57,595 nucleotides of DNA from Promethearchaeota archaeon (GTDB lineage Archaea > Asgardarchaeota > Lokiarchaeia > Sigyniarchaeales > SOKP01). Below the pieces are notes generated by a model, which saw only the letters and a list, made by a program, of their open reading frames with translations, did no database searches and had not been told where the DNA came from. The translations under genes and the position numbers were made by a program. Below, piece by piece: positions 1 through 8,266 of the stretch. Position 1 is the first letter of the stretch. Each line of letters begins with the position of its first letter. The stretch covers positions 1-57,595 of the forward strand of contig JAUVXW010000031.1 of the NCBI GenBank assembly GCA_030603385.1, read 5' to 3'.

Positions 1-177
1 GCGTCATTCGGCTGTTATGGATGGAGTGGAGAATCAATAAAGCTCATAAAGGAACATTTAGAAAAGAGCGGTTTTTCTGTAATTAACGACGGTATACGCG
101 CTTTGTGGAACCCTGATGATGAAAGTATTGAAAAATGCGTAGAATTCGGCAGAGAAATTGCCAAAACAGCGAATTAA
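1..177 (+). CDS. C-terminal end of a flavodiiron-type flavoprotein (partial)
   Basis: Frame 1 is open from the first base to TAA at 175-177, giving the last 58 residues of a protein that starts outside the window. It begins ASFGCYGWSGESIK, which matches the FMN-binding loop near the end of the flavodoxin domain in A-type flavoproteins (FprA/ROO family, usual form FGSYGWSG). The tail 'FSVINDGIRALWNPDDESIEKCVEFGREIA' region also fits the last strand and helix of that domain. Full-length members reduce O2 or NO at a diiron centre in an N-terminal metallo-beta-lactamase domain. That part is not in the window, so a stand-alone flavodoxin-type protein is the alternative. A T-rich stretch at about 198-225 may end the transcript. 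Confidence 0.7.
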   Translation, partial: ASFGCYGWSGESIKLIKEHLEKSGFSVINDGIRALWNPDDESIEKCVEFGREIAKTAN

Positions 178-314
178 AGAATTTCCCTATATCTAATTTT
201 TTAATCTTTCAGTTTTTTTCTTTTATTAAAAGAGGGATGATTAGAGAATTTAGAAATCTAATGTTAGGTTGATATATATCTAAAGAACCAACATAAATAG
301 TCAATTAAATTATA

Positions 315-905
315 TTAAGGAAATTTATCATAATCTAAATTATGAGATTGCATTATTTTTTTGGTCATTTCTTTAAAACAATAGATGATATTCCTATTTT
401 CCTTTGAGGAGGTTTTTACGAAATCTTTTTCATTGTGTTTCTGTAGGAATTGTTCAATAATAAACTTATCAACTTTAAATTTTTTATCAACTCCTTGCAC
501 TAAATCATGTTTTGTTCCAATCAAAGTTTTAGGTCGATCGTGGACGTTAAAATTTGTTAAATTATCATACCACCAATCTAGTTTAATAAGAGTTTCCATA
601 TTTAATAAATCAAAAACTAGAAATATTCCATTCGCTCCGTTGACATAATAACTAAATAATGTTTTAAATTGTTCTTGCCCCCCAAAATCCCAGATTGAAA
701 GTCGAGCAAAAACTTCATCTCCTTTAACTACAACAGGGATGTCATACGTATAAAAATCTATTCCAACAGTCAATTGGGTCTTTGCATTAAAAGTATTAAA
801 ACATAGTCTTCGAGCGATACAAGTCTTTCCAACACCACCGCTACCAATTAAACAAATTTTAAAGATATAACGAGGTTGTATATGTTCCATTATTCTTCTC
901 AACAC
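315..905 (-). CDS. Ras/Rab-like small GTPase
   Basis: A 196-residue protein with the full small-GTPase motif set: G1 P-loop GSGGVGKT (21-28), switch I Thr46 in TVGIDF, G3 WDFGGQE (72-78, with the Ras-type Gln77), G4 TKHD (131-134; Thr replaces the usual Asn) and G5 TSSK (165-168). It should bind and hydrolyse GTP as a molecular switch. There is no C-terminal cysteine or CaaX box, so prenylation as in eukaryotic Rab or Ras is not indicated. A second Met at residue 6 (start at 890) gives a more usual N-terminus just before the first strand. Expanded small-GTPase families are typical of Asgard archaea. The gene stands alone, with a gene-free 200-bp gap upstream. Confidence 0.9.
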   Translation of the reverse strand: MLRRIMEHIQPRYIFKICLIGSGGVGKTCIARRLCFNTFNAKTQLTVGIDFYTYDIPVVVKGDEVFARLSIWDFGGQEQFKTLFSYYVNGANGIFLVFDLLNMETLIKLDWWYDNLTNFNVHDRPKTLIGTKHDLVQGVDKKFKVDKFIIEQFLQKHNEKDFVKTSSKENRNIIYCFKEMTKKIMQSHNLDYDKFP

Positions 906-1108
906 ACACTATGTACTGGCAAATATTAAGTTTGTAAAATCGATTTGCACTCTTATTTAAACAATTATTTTTACTTATATAACTCAATAGAAATAAAACC
1001 ATTATTTATATGTTTTAGAATTAGAAACATAATTCAGAAATTTATATTATTTAACTAACTCTACATATAAAATTATTTGTAAGATTTAATTAGAGTAATA
1101 TTATATTT

Positions 1109-1642
1109 TTACATTTGCTCTCTATTTTTAAATAGGTTAATTGAATAATCCACAATTTCTTTTGCAGCTTTCTCGTTTTTCCATTCTTTAAATTTAACCC
1201 ATTTATGTGGTTCCAATCTTTTATATGTTTCATAGAATTCTTGAATTTCCTTTAATCTATGTTTATGGACATCTTGAATATCCGTATACCCACTAAATCT
1301 TGCATCGTTAACTAAAACAGAGAGAATTTTCGGGTCATCTCCATGTTCATCCTCAATAATCAAGGCTCCAATCACCCGAACTTTCACAATACATCCAACT
1401 TCTAATGGTTCATAACTTAATACCATAATATCAAGAGGATCATTGTCATCTGACCATGTTTGAGGTACAAATCCATACTCCACAGGAAATATAACAGAAG
1501 AAGGAATAATTCGATCTAAAACAAAAGCCTCCCACTCATGTTTATACTCATACTTGTCTCTTGAACCGCTAATAACTTCAATTACTGCATTTAAAATAAC
1601 TGGTGGGTCATCTCCAGGAGGTATATCTTTCCATAAATCCAT
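1109..1642 (-). CDS. ppa: Inorganic pyrophosphatase (family I)
   Basis: A 177-residue protein of normal length for soluble family I pyrophosphatase, which hydrolyses PPi to two phosphates in the cytosol and so pulls biosynthetic reactions forward. The signature is clear: the Lys/Glu-rich KYEYKHEWEAFVLDRI region, the YGFVPQTW strand, then the acidic metal site DNDPLDIMVL. A second acidic cluster, EDEHGDDPKIL, and the C-terminal HKWVKFKEW helix also match. The first ATG is preceded by only AT-rich sequence. The gene lies 40 bp downstream of the O-methyltransferase on the same strand and may share its transcript. Confidence 0.93.
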   Translation of the reverse strand: MDLWKDIPPGDDPPVILNAVIEVISGSRDKYEYKHEWEAFVLDRIIPSSVIFPVEYGFVPQTWSDDNDPLDIMVLSYEPLEVGCIVKVRVIGALIIEDEHGDDPKILSVLVNDARFSGYTDIQDVHKHRLKEIQEFYETYKRLEPHKWVKFKEWKNEKAAKEIVDYSINLFKNREQM

Positions 1643-1682
1643 AATTATATTAATTCAAATAAATTTTTTAAAAATTGTGATA

Positions 1683-2273
1683 TTATAACTTTTTAACTAA
1701 TAATTCTCCTTTCCCTATTGGCACTATAAGGGCATCTACACGCTGATCAGTTAATGCTTTATCCAACATAGGTTTTAAAGTTTCATAATGATTAATTGCA
1801 TTGTCGGCAATCAATATACCTCCTTTAACCATATTTGGAATTACTAGGTCATAACATTCTTCATATACTTCTTTTTCGGCATCTAAAAAACAAAAAGCAA
1901 TATTTTTATAATCTTTTAAACAATTTCTCGCATCACCTTCAATTAATTCAATATAATCTTCCATATCTGTTTCTCTAAAGGTTTCTTTTGCTAAATTAAT
2001 CTTTTCTTTTAATATTTCAAAGGTAGTTATTTTAGTTCCGATTAATTTGCAAGCAAGGGCAATCCACAGAGTTGAATAACCTGCACTAGTACCTATTTCA
2101 ATAAATTTTCCTTTTGGAGCAGAAGCCGCTAATATTGAAAGAAATTTACCAGTTTCAGGGGGTATTTGACGTAATCTTTTTAATCGTGGAGTTCCATCAT
2201 TTCTATCCTTTGAATCAATTTCTTCTAGATATTCCATCCTCTTTCTTATATTATCAGGTAAATTATGAAACAT
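1683..2273 (-). CDS. SAM-dependent O-methyltransferase (family 3)
   Basis: A 196-residue class I methyltransferase of the catechol/caffeoyl-CoA O-methyltransferase type. Motif I for SAM binding is [18 protein letters not shown], followed by the strand with [10 protein letters not shown] (acidic ribose-binding residue) and the post-I motif [34 protein letters not shown] is the region with the metal-binding Asp of this family, and IADNAINH follows it. The acceptor cannot be read from sequence; archaeal members are rarely characterised. It ends 40 bp before ppa and starts 26 bp after the LLM oxidoreductase, so the three probably form one transcription unit. Confidence 0.85.
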   Translation of the reverse strand: MFHNLPDNIRKRMEYLEEIDSKDRNDGTPRLKRLRQIPPETGKFLSILAASAPKGKFIEIGTSAGYSTLWIALACKLIGTKITTFEILKEKINLAKETFRETDMEDYIELIEGDARNCLKDYKNIAFCFLDAEKEVYEECYDLVIPNMVKGGILIADNAINHYETLKPMLDKALTDQRVDALIVPIGKGELLVKKL

Positions 2274-2299
2274 TTTGCTCTTTTTTTAAATTTTCCTCC

Positions 2300-3202
2300 T
2301 TACCGTAAATCAGGGATTACATCTTTAGCTATTAATTTGATATTTTCGATTTGTTTTAAATCGAAGAAAGGGAAATATATAATAAATTCATTAATCCCAA
2401 TTTCTTTGTATCGATTTATTACATTCCGAAAATTTTCTTCGGAATCAAGGATTGTCCTTCCATGTCGGCTATAGAATAATAAAGAACGTCGCAACGTTTC
2501 TGGATTTCTTCCAATTTCATCACAATATTTTTCCATAAGTTCTACTCGCTTTTTAGTGTTTTCAAGAATCTTTTCTGCGGGAGTACGCCAGTCTTCGGAT
2601 CCAAAAGAATTCCAGGTATCAGCATACTTCGCTGCAATTTTCAGCATAGATTTCCGCATTGCTGCAATTACTAAAGGTGGTCGGGGTTTCTGAATTGTCT
2701 GTGGATTCATTGTTGCTTCATTTAATTTATAAAACTTCCCATTATAACTAGATACATCGTGACGTAAGAGTCTGTCAATTACCTCTATTTGATCTTTGAA
2801 CCGTTCAGCTCTTTCTGATCCAACCCAATCTTCAATTCCTAACATATTATGAACAGGATCTCTACTTCCACCTGTGCCCAACCCTAATTCTAATCTTCCA
2901 TTTGATATATGATCAACTGTAAGTGCTTGTCTTGCTAGCACAGCGGGCCTACGTAATGGCATGGAAGAAACTAAAGTCCCTATCCTAATTCTTTCAGTAA
3001 CTACAGCTAATGAAGCAAGAAGCGTCCATGACTCAAGCCAATGGCCAGTATGATTTACGGGATCAGTGAAATGGTCTGCTAACCAGACGCTATCAAATCC
3101 TAGACTTTCTATAAGTTTCCAACGTTCAACTTCCTTTTCCCAAGGAAGGTTTTGGATAGTTAATACACCAAATCGTATTGTATTTTTCATAATTAATCCC
3201 AT
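2300..3202 (-). CDS. LLM-class flavin/F420-dependent oxidoreductase
   Basis: A 300-residue luciferase-like monooxygenase-fold protein. The N-terminal strand IRFGVLTIQNLPW, the SLGFDSVWLADHF motif, and RIRIGTLVSSMPLRRPAVLARQ followed by LELGLGTGG are the standard (beta/alpha)8 landmarks of the LLM family. Members use FMN or F420 for two-electron redox chemistry on varied substrates. With an archaeal host, F420 is likely but not shown. Two Met codons, at residues 1 and 5, lie close together; the second (start at 3190) gives the more usual MKNTIRFG N-terminus. The substrate is unknown. Confidence 0.85.
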   Translation of the reverse strand: MGLIMKNTIRFGVLTIQNLPWEKEVERWKLIESLGFDSVWLADHFTDPVNHTGHWLESWTLLASLAVVTERIRIGTLVSSMPLRRPAVLARQALTVDHISNGRLELGLGTGGSRDPVHNMLGIEDWVGSERAERFKDQIEVIDRLLRHDVSSYNGKFYKLNEATMNPQTIQKPRPPLVIAAMRKSMLKIAAKYADTWNSFGSEDWRTPAEKILENTKKRVELMEKYCDEIGRNPETLRRSLLFYSRHGRTILDSEENFRNVINRYKEIGINEFIIYFPFFDLKQIENIKLIAKDVIPDLR

Positions 3203-3447
3203 TTATGATATTTCTATAACTTAATCTAATAAAAGATACAAGTTAGAAATACTTGATCCACTTAAATGCATTATGATGCAAATAATGAGGTAGTAGTTAA
3301 AAATCAAGCAATCGGTAATATATCTTGAAAATGAGCATTAAGAATAATCGATTTTTTTTGGAAATTTTTGTTAAGTAGGAGATTTATATCATCATCTATT
3401 GAATAAATAAGTATAACAAAATAAAAAAGAGAAAAATAGATATTTAA

Positions 3448-3540
3448 TTATAGGTCTTTCAATCCAAATTTATATTTTTTTGGATTTGAAAAATAGTCTG
3501 CTAGAGTTGCTTCCAACCCTTTATCAACTTTTTTTGACAT
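3448..3540 (-). CDS. Possible small ORF of 30 residues
   Basis: A short reading frame, too small for ordinary gene finding, begins MSKKVDKGLEATLADYF and ends KYKFGLKDL. Its composition is that of a soluble protein: charged residues are spaced and there are no low-complexity runs. A weak AAGG lies about 8 bases before the ATG. It sits in the 547-bp space between the LLM oxidoreductase and the VWA gene, on the same strand as both. I recognise no family. It may be a real small protein, the tail of a lost gene, or chance. Confidence 0.35.
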   Translation of the reverse strand: MSKKVDKGLEATLADYFSNPKKYKFGLKDL

Positions 3541-3749
3541 TTTTTAACCTTAATTTTTAATTTTTTTATCTAATTTAATTTGGATAAAATAACATATATA
3601 GTTTAACATCGGAGACTTTCCGCTAAGTTCGAACTAAAAAGAAAGCTTTAAGATTAATTAGAAAACTTTAATGGTAAAACCTCTTCTTTTTGAAGATTGC
3701 TGATTTAACATGAAAAATTGGAATTAAATACAACCGTAAATTTTGTATT
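3541..3749. other. Gene-free spacer with a 10-bp palindrome
   Basis: No convincing coding frame is seen between the small ORF and the VWA gene. The stretch is AT-rich but holds a slightly more GC-rich island at about 3608-3640. That island has a small CGGA...TCCG inverted repeat and, at 3626-3635, the perfect palindrome AGTTCGAACT. It resembles part of a tRNA T-loop (GTTCGAA), but the flanking bases cannot form a T-stem, so it is not called as a tRNA. A protein-binding site is possible. Confidence 0.3.
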
Positions 3750-4862
3750 CTAAGTTTGAGATAATAATTCTATTAAGGCTCTAGGGATTTCTTTATAATC
3801 ATTCACAGCATAGAATTTTCCTCTACCCGCTTTTGCTATTTCCTGACATGTTTTAATACCTTGAGTCGCATCATTTTCCGCTGGCATTCCTATAACATGT
3901 AGTTTTGGATATTTTTTAGCAATTTCAACTGGATCTCCACCTCTATTAAAATTACCATCAGATATAAGAATTCCAAAACGACTTTTCCTATTTTCTCTAG
4001 TTTTATTCAGTTCTTTTAATCCTTTTTCTAAACCAATTTGGATATTTGTAAAACCTACTGCTTCTGAATCTAATATTTCATCAATAATCTTAATAACTGG
4101 ATTTTTTTGATTAATACTTTTTAGGATCATTGCGGTTGAATTGAATAATATTATGGCATAATCCTCTTTTTCTAGATTGTAAGCTAAAACGGAGCTTGTA
4201 AGGGCAGCATTCAATAATAGACGACCATACATGCTTCCACTTGTATCTAAAATTAACACAACTTTTCGTTTTTGACGCTTTCTTACGACTCCATATATAT
4301 CTTTATAACTCAAACTTTTTTCATAAATTTTCAATGGATTATGTTGGATTGTCTCATCCAGACTGAATTCAGGCATTCCAATCTTGTATAAAGGAACAGC
4401 TTTCTTGAATTGCCCCCTTATTCCTTTACTAGTTATTTTTAATGATAATTTTAAAATACTTTGACGAGCTAAACGTCTAAAAATTGATTTAAATTTTCCT
4501 GAAATAGGACGCCTAATGAAAAAGTAAATCTCTGGCATGAAATCTCCAGCTTCTTTGGCTTTTTCCGAGAAAAACTCAACACCTTCTTCTGTGTCAAGAA
4601 TATCTGTCGCAGCATACACATTTGATTTGAGTAAACCCATTATTGCTTCAAGATTCTTGTGTTGTATTGCTAGGTAGGTCATATTTTTGATGGTTTGATA
4701 ATCAAGAGTGTTGGAGAGGTGTTTATAATAGTCCGGTTTCTTTCTTTTTTTCCGAATTATTTCATACTCTAAAATTTCTTTATCCGGTCGACTTTCAGTA
4801 AGTCTAACATGCAGTCTCTTCTCAATCTCGTCGGAATCCTCCTCAGAGAAATCATCGATTAT
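3750..4862 (-). CDS. VWA-domain protein, partner of the MoxR ATPase; non-ATG or frameshifted start
   Basis: The C-terminal half is a von Willebrand A domain with the metal-ion (MIDAS) motif DTSGS in KVVLILDTSGSM, and a later FGILISDGNF strand. MoxR/VWA pairs act as chaperone-like complexes that insert metals or remodel partners. The first ATG in frame is at 4682 (310 residues). The same frame stays open with good coding sense for a further 60 codons (for example RLHVRLTESRPDKEILEYEI and KKPDYYKHLSNTLDYQTIKN) until a stop at 4875-4877. No ATG, GTG or TTG occurs in that extension. The extended frame starts by overlapping the MoxR stop, at ATA 4862 or ATC 4859. Either a near-cognate AUA/AUC start is used, or one base is wrong near the out-of-frame ATG at 4853-4855. 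The extension fills what would otherwise be a 176-bp gap inside a tight operon. Confidence 0.8.
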   Translation of the reverse strand: MIDDFSEEDSDEIEKRLHVRLTESRPDKEILEYEIIRKKRKKPDYYKHLSNTLDYQTIKNMTYLAIQHKNLEAIMGLLKSNVYAATDILDTEEGVEFFSEKAKEAGDFMPEIYFFIRRPISGKFKSIFRRLARQSILKLSLKITSKGIRGQFKKAVPLYKIGMPEFSLDETIQHNPLKIYEKSLSYKDIYGVVRKRQKRKVVLILDTSGSMYGRLLLNAALTSSVLAYNLEKEDYAIILFNSTAMILKSINQKNPVIKIIDEILDSEAVGFTNIQIGLEKGLKELNKTRENRKSRFGILISDGNFNRGGDPVEIAKKYPKLHVIGMPAENDATQGIKTCQEIAKAGRGKFYAVNDYKEIPRALIELLSQT

Positions 4863-5731
4863 TGAAAATCTGATTTATTTAAAACAGCTAAAACGATGCT
4901 AGATATTATCTCTTTTTTGGATTGAGTAAGCCCATCCTCTAATTCGATTTTATTGTATAAGGCCATTACAGCCGCTTCAACCCAATTGCTTGAGCTATCA
5001 GAATTATCATATTGATTTATTAATGTAGCCAAATCAATGGCACCTCTAATTGAACTCCCTCTTCGGATTGAAATTGTCTCTCTAGTAGCTTGGATAACAT
5101 TTTGAGATATCTTTGTTATTTTTTCCGAGTTTATTTTCGCTTCCTGTTCGATTATTTGAATTTCATCTTCTGGATTTTGATAATCTAAATTAATCCATAT
5201 GAATCGATCGACTAAAGCCTCACCTAAAACAGTAACTCCAACATGTGCAGCAGGATTTTGGGTTGCAACGACAAAAAAATCTCTGTGAGCTTTAATTGTT
5301 TTTAATTTAGGGATTTCGAGTATACCCTCATCTAGAGCAGTTAATAATGAATTTTGTGTGTTTTCTGGCATTCTATTTATTTCATTTATAAATAGACATC
5401 CTCCATTAAGCATTGCTAAAGCTAAAGGTCCGTTTTTATAAGAATCTTCGTTGTATCCTTTAGCAATCACGAGAGGAGGTTCATAATAACCTACAAGATT
5501 ATGAGGTAGTAATTCTTCGCTACAATCGACTCTATAAAAATTGGAATCGTTAGATCCATAATATTCAGCGATAGATTTAGCCAGTGTAGTTTTTCCGACA
5601 CCCACATTCCCTTCTAATAAAATATTCTTACCTACTGAATGAGCTAATACAATTTGTCTTAGTTCTTCTGTTCTACCTATGATTTTAAAATTTTCTTGTA
5701 TTTCTGACACTATGCTGGTCGTATCAACCAT
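4859..5731 (-). CDS. MoxR-family AAA+ ATPase
   Basis: A 290-residue AAA+ protein with Walker A GNVGVGKTT (41-49), Walker B CLFINE (112-117), sensor 1 in FFVVATQNP and an arginine-rich ISIRRGSSIRGAIDL sensor 2 region. MoxR ATPases act with VWA-domain proteins to mature or remodel client complexes, using ATP. The VWA partner is directly downstream on the same strand and overlaps this gene's stop if its real start is where the frame opens. Its start (MVDTTSIVSEIQ) is well placed before the IIGR element typical of the family. The client is unknown. The closest other metal-related gene is the FTR1 iron permease, but it lies on the far side of a plus-strand gene. Confidence 0.9.
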   Translation of the reverse strand: MVDTTSIVSEIQENFKIIGRTEELRQIVLAHSVGKNILLEGNVGVGKTTLAKSIAEYYGSNDSNFYRVDCSEELLPHNLVGYYEPPLVIAKGYNEDSYKNGPLALAMLNGGCLFINEINRMPENTQNSLLTALDEGILEIPKLKTIKAHRDFFVVATQNPAAHVGVTVLGEALVDRFIWINLDYQNPEDEIQIIEQEAKINSEKITKISQNVIQATRETISIRRGSSIRGAIDLATLINQYDNSDSSSNWVEAAVMALYNKIELEDGLTQSKKEIISSIVLAVLNKSDFQ

Positions 5732-5843
5732 AAATTTAAGAATTATTCCTTTCTAAAATAATTTTAGTTTATAAGATAATGCATTAAGACATAAAAACAG
5801 GAATATCTTATAAATTAAATAAGGGGGTTCTTTTTATTAATTC

Positions 5844-6860
5844 ATGGAAGAAAAATCTTATAAATTACTCTATATCATTGGATTAATTTCCAGTTCTATA
5901 ATAATGCTTTGGGTTTTTATTTTTGGAATCCTAACTTTAAACATCACTTTCCTTATCTTTTTTTGGGTTATTATGTTTCTCTCTGGTTTTGGGTTGATCT
6001 TAGGCATTGCAAATGGATTTTTGCTTCTCATGGATAAATTTAGCGGTAAACTCAAGAAAAAAAGTACAAAATCTTTAATTGTTGTTGAAATAATAATCCC
6101 TACAATTTTAATTGGCTATGCAATCTACAAAATATTTTCAAGTTACTTCCAAGCCACAGCGGTGACTCAAGAAGGGATATGGTTTTGGATGGATAAGATT
6201 CTCTATATCTATGGAATTGTTTCTTTACTTTTGAATCTTTATATTTTACCTTTAGCTAGTGAGCAATTTCAAAAAGCAGTGGAGTTGGGAAAATTAACTT
6301 TTTGGAAAAAGAAAGCAAAAAAAGTAGCAAGGGAAATTAAGAAGAAATATTTTTCTTTAAGAAAAGAATTTGCAAAAGCTCAAGTACAGGATCAAATGAC
6401 GGTAAAGGAAATATTAGATCTATGGCGTAATAAATTTGCGATAAATGTTTTATTAGTTTTAGCAATTGGGTCTTTGATATTCACTCCTATCGCTTTTATT
6501 TGTGTTATGTATTGGTTACATCTATATGTATTTTATAGAATTCAAACTAGATCTTGGGAGAAAGTGATTCTGTTAGTAGGAATAATATGGATTGGATTAA
6601 TAGCTGTAGTTTCTCCATTTCTACCATTTTTAAATTTACAGATTTACGAAACTATCGATCCCTATTTCTGGACTGTTAATGTATTTTATTTGGTTGGAAT
6701 TTTGGTGGCAACTTATATTTTTATCAAAAAATTGCTTAACTTGCAAGGTATTACTATAACTGCTTTAAGAATGAGAAGTAAGGATAAGAAAATTCAAAAA
6801 CTTAAAGAAGAAAAAGAAGAATTAGAAAGACAATTAAAAGAAAAAGACTCTAATATTTAG
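5844..6860 (+). CDS. Multi-pass membrane protein with C-terminal coiled coil
   Basis: I do not recognise the family. The 338-residue product shows about eight hydrophobic segments: two or three in residues 5-65, then around 77-100, 112-140, 200-235, 240-265 and 275-297. A basic cytoplasmic loop (KKKAKKVAREIKKKY, about residues 155-175) lies between them. The C-terminus is a highly charged helix with heptad spacing (KLKEEKEELERQLKEKD), probably a short coiled coil in the cytosol. It is transcribed away from the MoxR-VWA pair. A purine-rich AAGGGGG lies about 17 bases before the ATG. A hairpin terminator follows immediately. Confidence 0.7.
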   Translation: MEEKSYKLLYIIGLISSSIIMLWVFIFGILTLNITFLIFFWVIMFLSGFGLILGIANGFLLLMDKFSGKLKKKSTKSLIVVEIIIPTILIGYAIYKIFSSYFQATAVTQEGIWFWMDKILYIYGIVSLLLNLYILPLASEQFQKAVELGKLTFWKKKAKKVAREIKKKYFSLRKEFAKAQVQDQMTVKEILDLWRNKFAINVLLVLAIGSLIFTPIAFICVMYWLHLYVFYRIQTRSWEKVILLVGIIWIGLIAVVSPFLPFLNLQIYETIDPYFWTVNVFYLVGILVATYIFIKKLLNLQGITITALRMRSKDKKIQKLKEEKEELERQLKEKDSNI

Positions 6861-6862
6861 AT

Positions 6863-6892
6863 AATTCAATGGAAGGCATTGAATTTTTTTTT
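6863..6892 (+). terminator. Hairpin plus poly-T terminator
   Basis: Directly after the stop of the membrane protein gene lies a perfect 9-bp inverted repeat. The left arm AATTCAATG (6863-6871) pairs with CATTGAATT (6877-6885) across a five-base GAAGG loop, and seven more T's follow to 6892. This has the form of a bacterial intrinsic terminator. Archaeal termination mostly relies on the T-tract alone, so the hairpin may instead protect the 3' end. Confidence 0.75.
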
Positions 6893-7034
6893 CACAAAAT
6901 TTTAAATTTTTGATAGGAATGACCCTAATGATTATCTTATGAAAATTTAGATTATATTTCAATCTTTTTGCCTTCTCTAACTCATCTTCAACCAAAAACG
7001 ACGATCTTATAAAAATAAAGAGAAGTAAAAAAAA

Positions 7035-7952
7035 TTAATCTATAGAAAGTTTGGCTTGTTCTTCTTCTTTTAACTCCATTACTACAATAGAAGTTGTTCG
7101 TTTCCACAATTTCAATGAAATTATACCAACTGAAATTAGTATACTTGGATATATTATTATTTCTAGCAAAGAAGGATTCGCATTATAGCCAAATAATGCT
7201 TTTAACAGCGACCCAACAATTTCAAGCCATTCTGGGGTTAATGGATTACCATCAGGAAATTTTTCAGGTAATATATGTTTAATATTCCATACTTCTTGGA
7301 TGATTGGATTTACTACTCCAGCCTCTATTAATTCATGAATTCCATATGTAATTAAGCCAGCAACAAACAAAATAAGAATAACATTGGTTACTTTAAAGAA
7401 CTTCGTTAAATTTATGCTTTTAACTCTATAGTAAATTAATAATCCTAAACCGACTGAAATACCAAGACCAGTTAAAGAACCTAGTATGACATCAACCTGA
7501 TTCAGAGAGCCAACAGAAGTTGCTCCTGTGAGTAAAAGAATTAATTCGATTCCTTCACGAATGATAATTATGTATGTAAGAATTACTAATGAAAAAACTC
7601 TTCCAGACTCAATTGAAAACTCAACCTTTTCTTCTAAATGTTTCTTCATTTTAGGTCCCTCCTTACTCATCCACAACACTAAAGTCACTACAAAAATTCC
7701 CGAAGTAATGAAAGCAACACCTTCAAAGATTTGTTCCGCTGGACCAGAAAATCCTCCAAATAAAGCTGTAAATACAATCGCAAAAATAATACTTGAGAGG
7801 ATAGCTAAAACACTTCCGATATAGACATACTTATAATAAAATCGCTGATCAGTATTTTTTAAATATAAGAGTATTATAACTATTACTAATACTGCTTCTA
7901 TTCCTTCTCGAAATGCCAGAAAAATTGGAACCATTAGATCTACAAACGACAA
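7035..7952 (-). CDS. FTR1-family high-affinity iron permease
   Basis: A 305-residue protein with about seven membrane spans and two copies of the family's iron-binding REGxE motif: REGIE at 15-19 (span 1) and REGIE at 132-136 (span 4). This is the pattern of FTR1/EfeU permeases, which move Fe3+ across the cytoplasmic membrane, usually beside a ferroxidase or EfeO-like protein. No partner is visible here, so it may act alone. The C-terminus is a short charged cytosolic tail (ELKEEEQAKLSID). A possible iron-box-like sequence lies 70 bp upstream. Confidence 0.9.
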   Translation of the reverse strand: MSFVDLMVPIFLAFREGIEAVLVIVIILLYLKNTDQRFYYKYVYIGSVLAILSSIIFAIVFTALFGGFSGPAEQIFEGVAFITSGIFVVTLVLWMSKEGPKMKKHLEEKVEFSIESGRVFSLVILTYIIIIREGIELILLLTGATSVGSLNQVDVILGSLTGLGISVGLGLLIYYRVKSINLTKFFKVTNVILILFVAGLITYGIHELIEAGVVNPIIQEVWNIKHILPEKFPDGNPLTPEWLEIVGSLLKALFGYNANPSLLEIIIYPSILISVGIISLKLWKRTTSIVVMELKEEEQAKLSID

Positions 7953-8021
7953 AAAAATTATCTCTTAACTTTATTTTTTATAAATTATCATGATGGACCT
8001 ATTATTTTGCTTATTTAAACG

Positions 8022-8035
8022 TTAGGGTTATCTAA
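8022..8035. promoter_or_regulatory. Candidate DtxR/IdeR-like operator upstream of the iron permease
   Basis: The sequence TTAGGGTTATCTAA has TTAG/CTAA arms. It resembles the core of iron-dependent DtxR-family boxes (TTAGGTTAGCCTAA type), and sits about 70 bp before the FTR1 start in the divergent gap to the esterase. The match is partial and rests on one site, so this is a weak call. Confidence 0.25.
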
Positions 8036-8232
8036 TATTAAGAAAACTTTCTCTTAATATATAAGAGATTTATATTAATTTTCAGTAATCCTTAATTATA
8101 AGACCAAACTTAAATATTATCTTATAAGAATTTTATGAAGAGGCTTGATAATAAAACATAAAGAGAGGAATGATTAACAATTCTTTTTTTTTACTCCTAA
8201 TTTGAATTTATTTTGCTGTGTCGACCAGATTA

Positions 8233-8248
8233 AAGGTTTTTAAACCTT
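8233..8248. promoter_or_regulatory. Inverted repeat in the esterase leader
   Basis: AAGGTTT (8233-8239) and AAACCTT (8242-8248) form a perfect 7-bp inverted repeat with a two-base spacer, ending 18 bases before the esterase ATG. The tiny spacer makes a DNA-binding dyad more likely than an RNA hairpin. The rest of the 314-bp gap from 7953 is AT-rich with no coding frame. Confidence 0.4.
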
Positions 8249-8266
8249 GAAACAAAAATACTATTT

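Noticed and set aside
3608..3660. Possible tRNA, from a GTTCGAA T-loop-like sequence
   Set aside because: The bases beside the loop cannot pair as a T-stem, and no acceptor or anticodon stem is found around it.
4853..4940. Separate small gene starting at ATG 4855
   Set aside because: That frame hits TAG after 28 codons and reads as poor protein, while the neighbouring frame joins the VWA gene.
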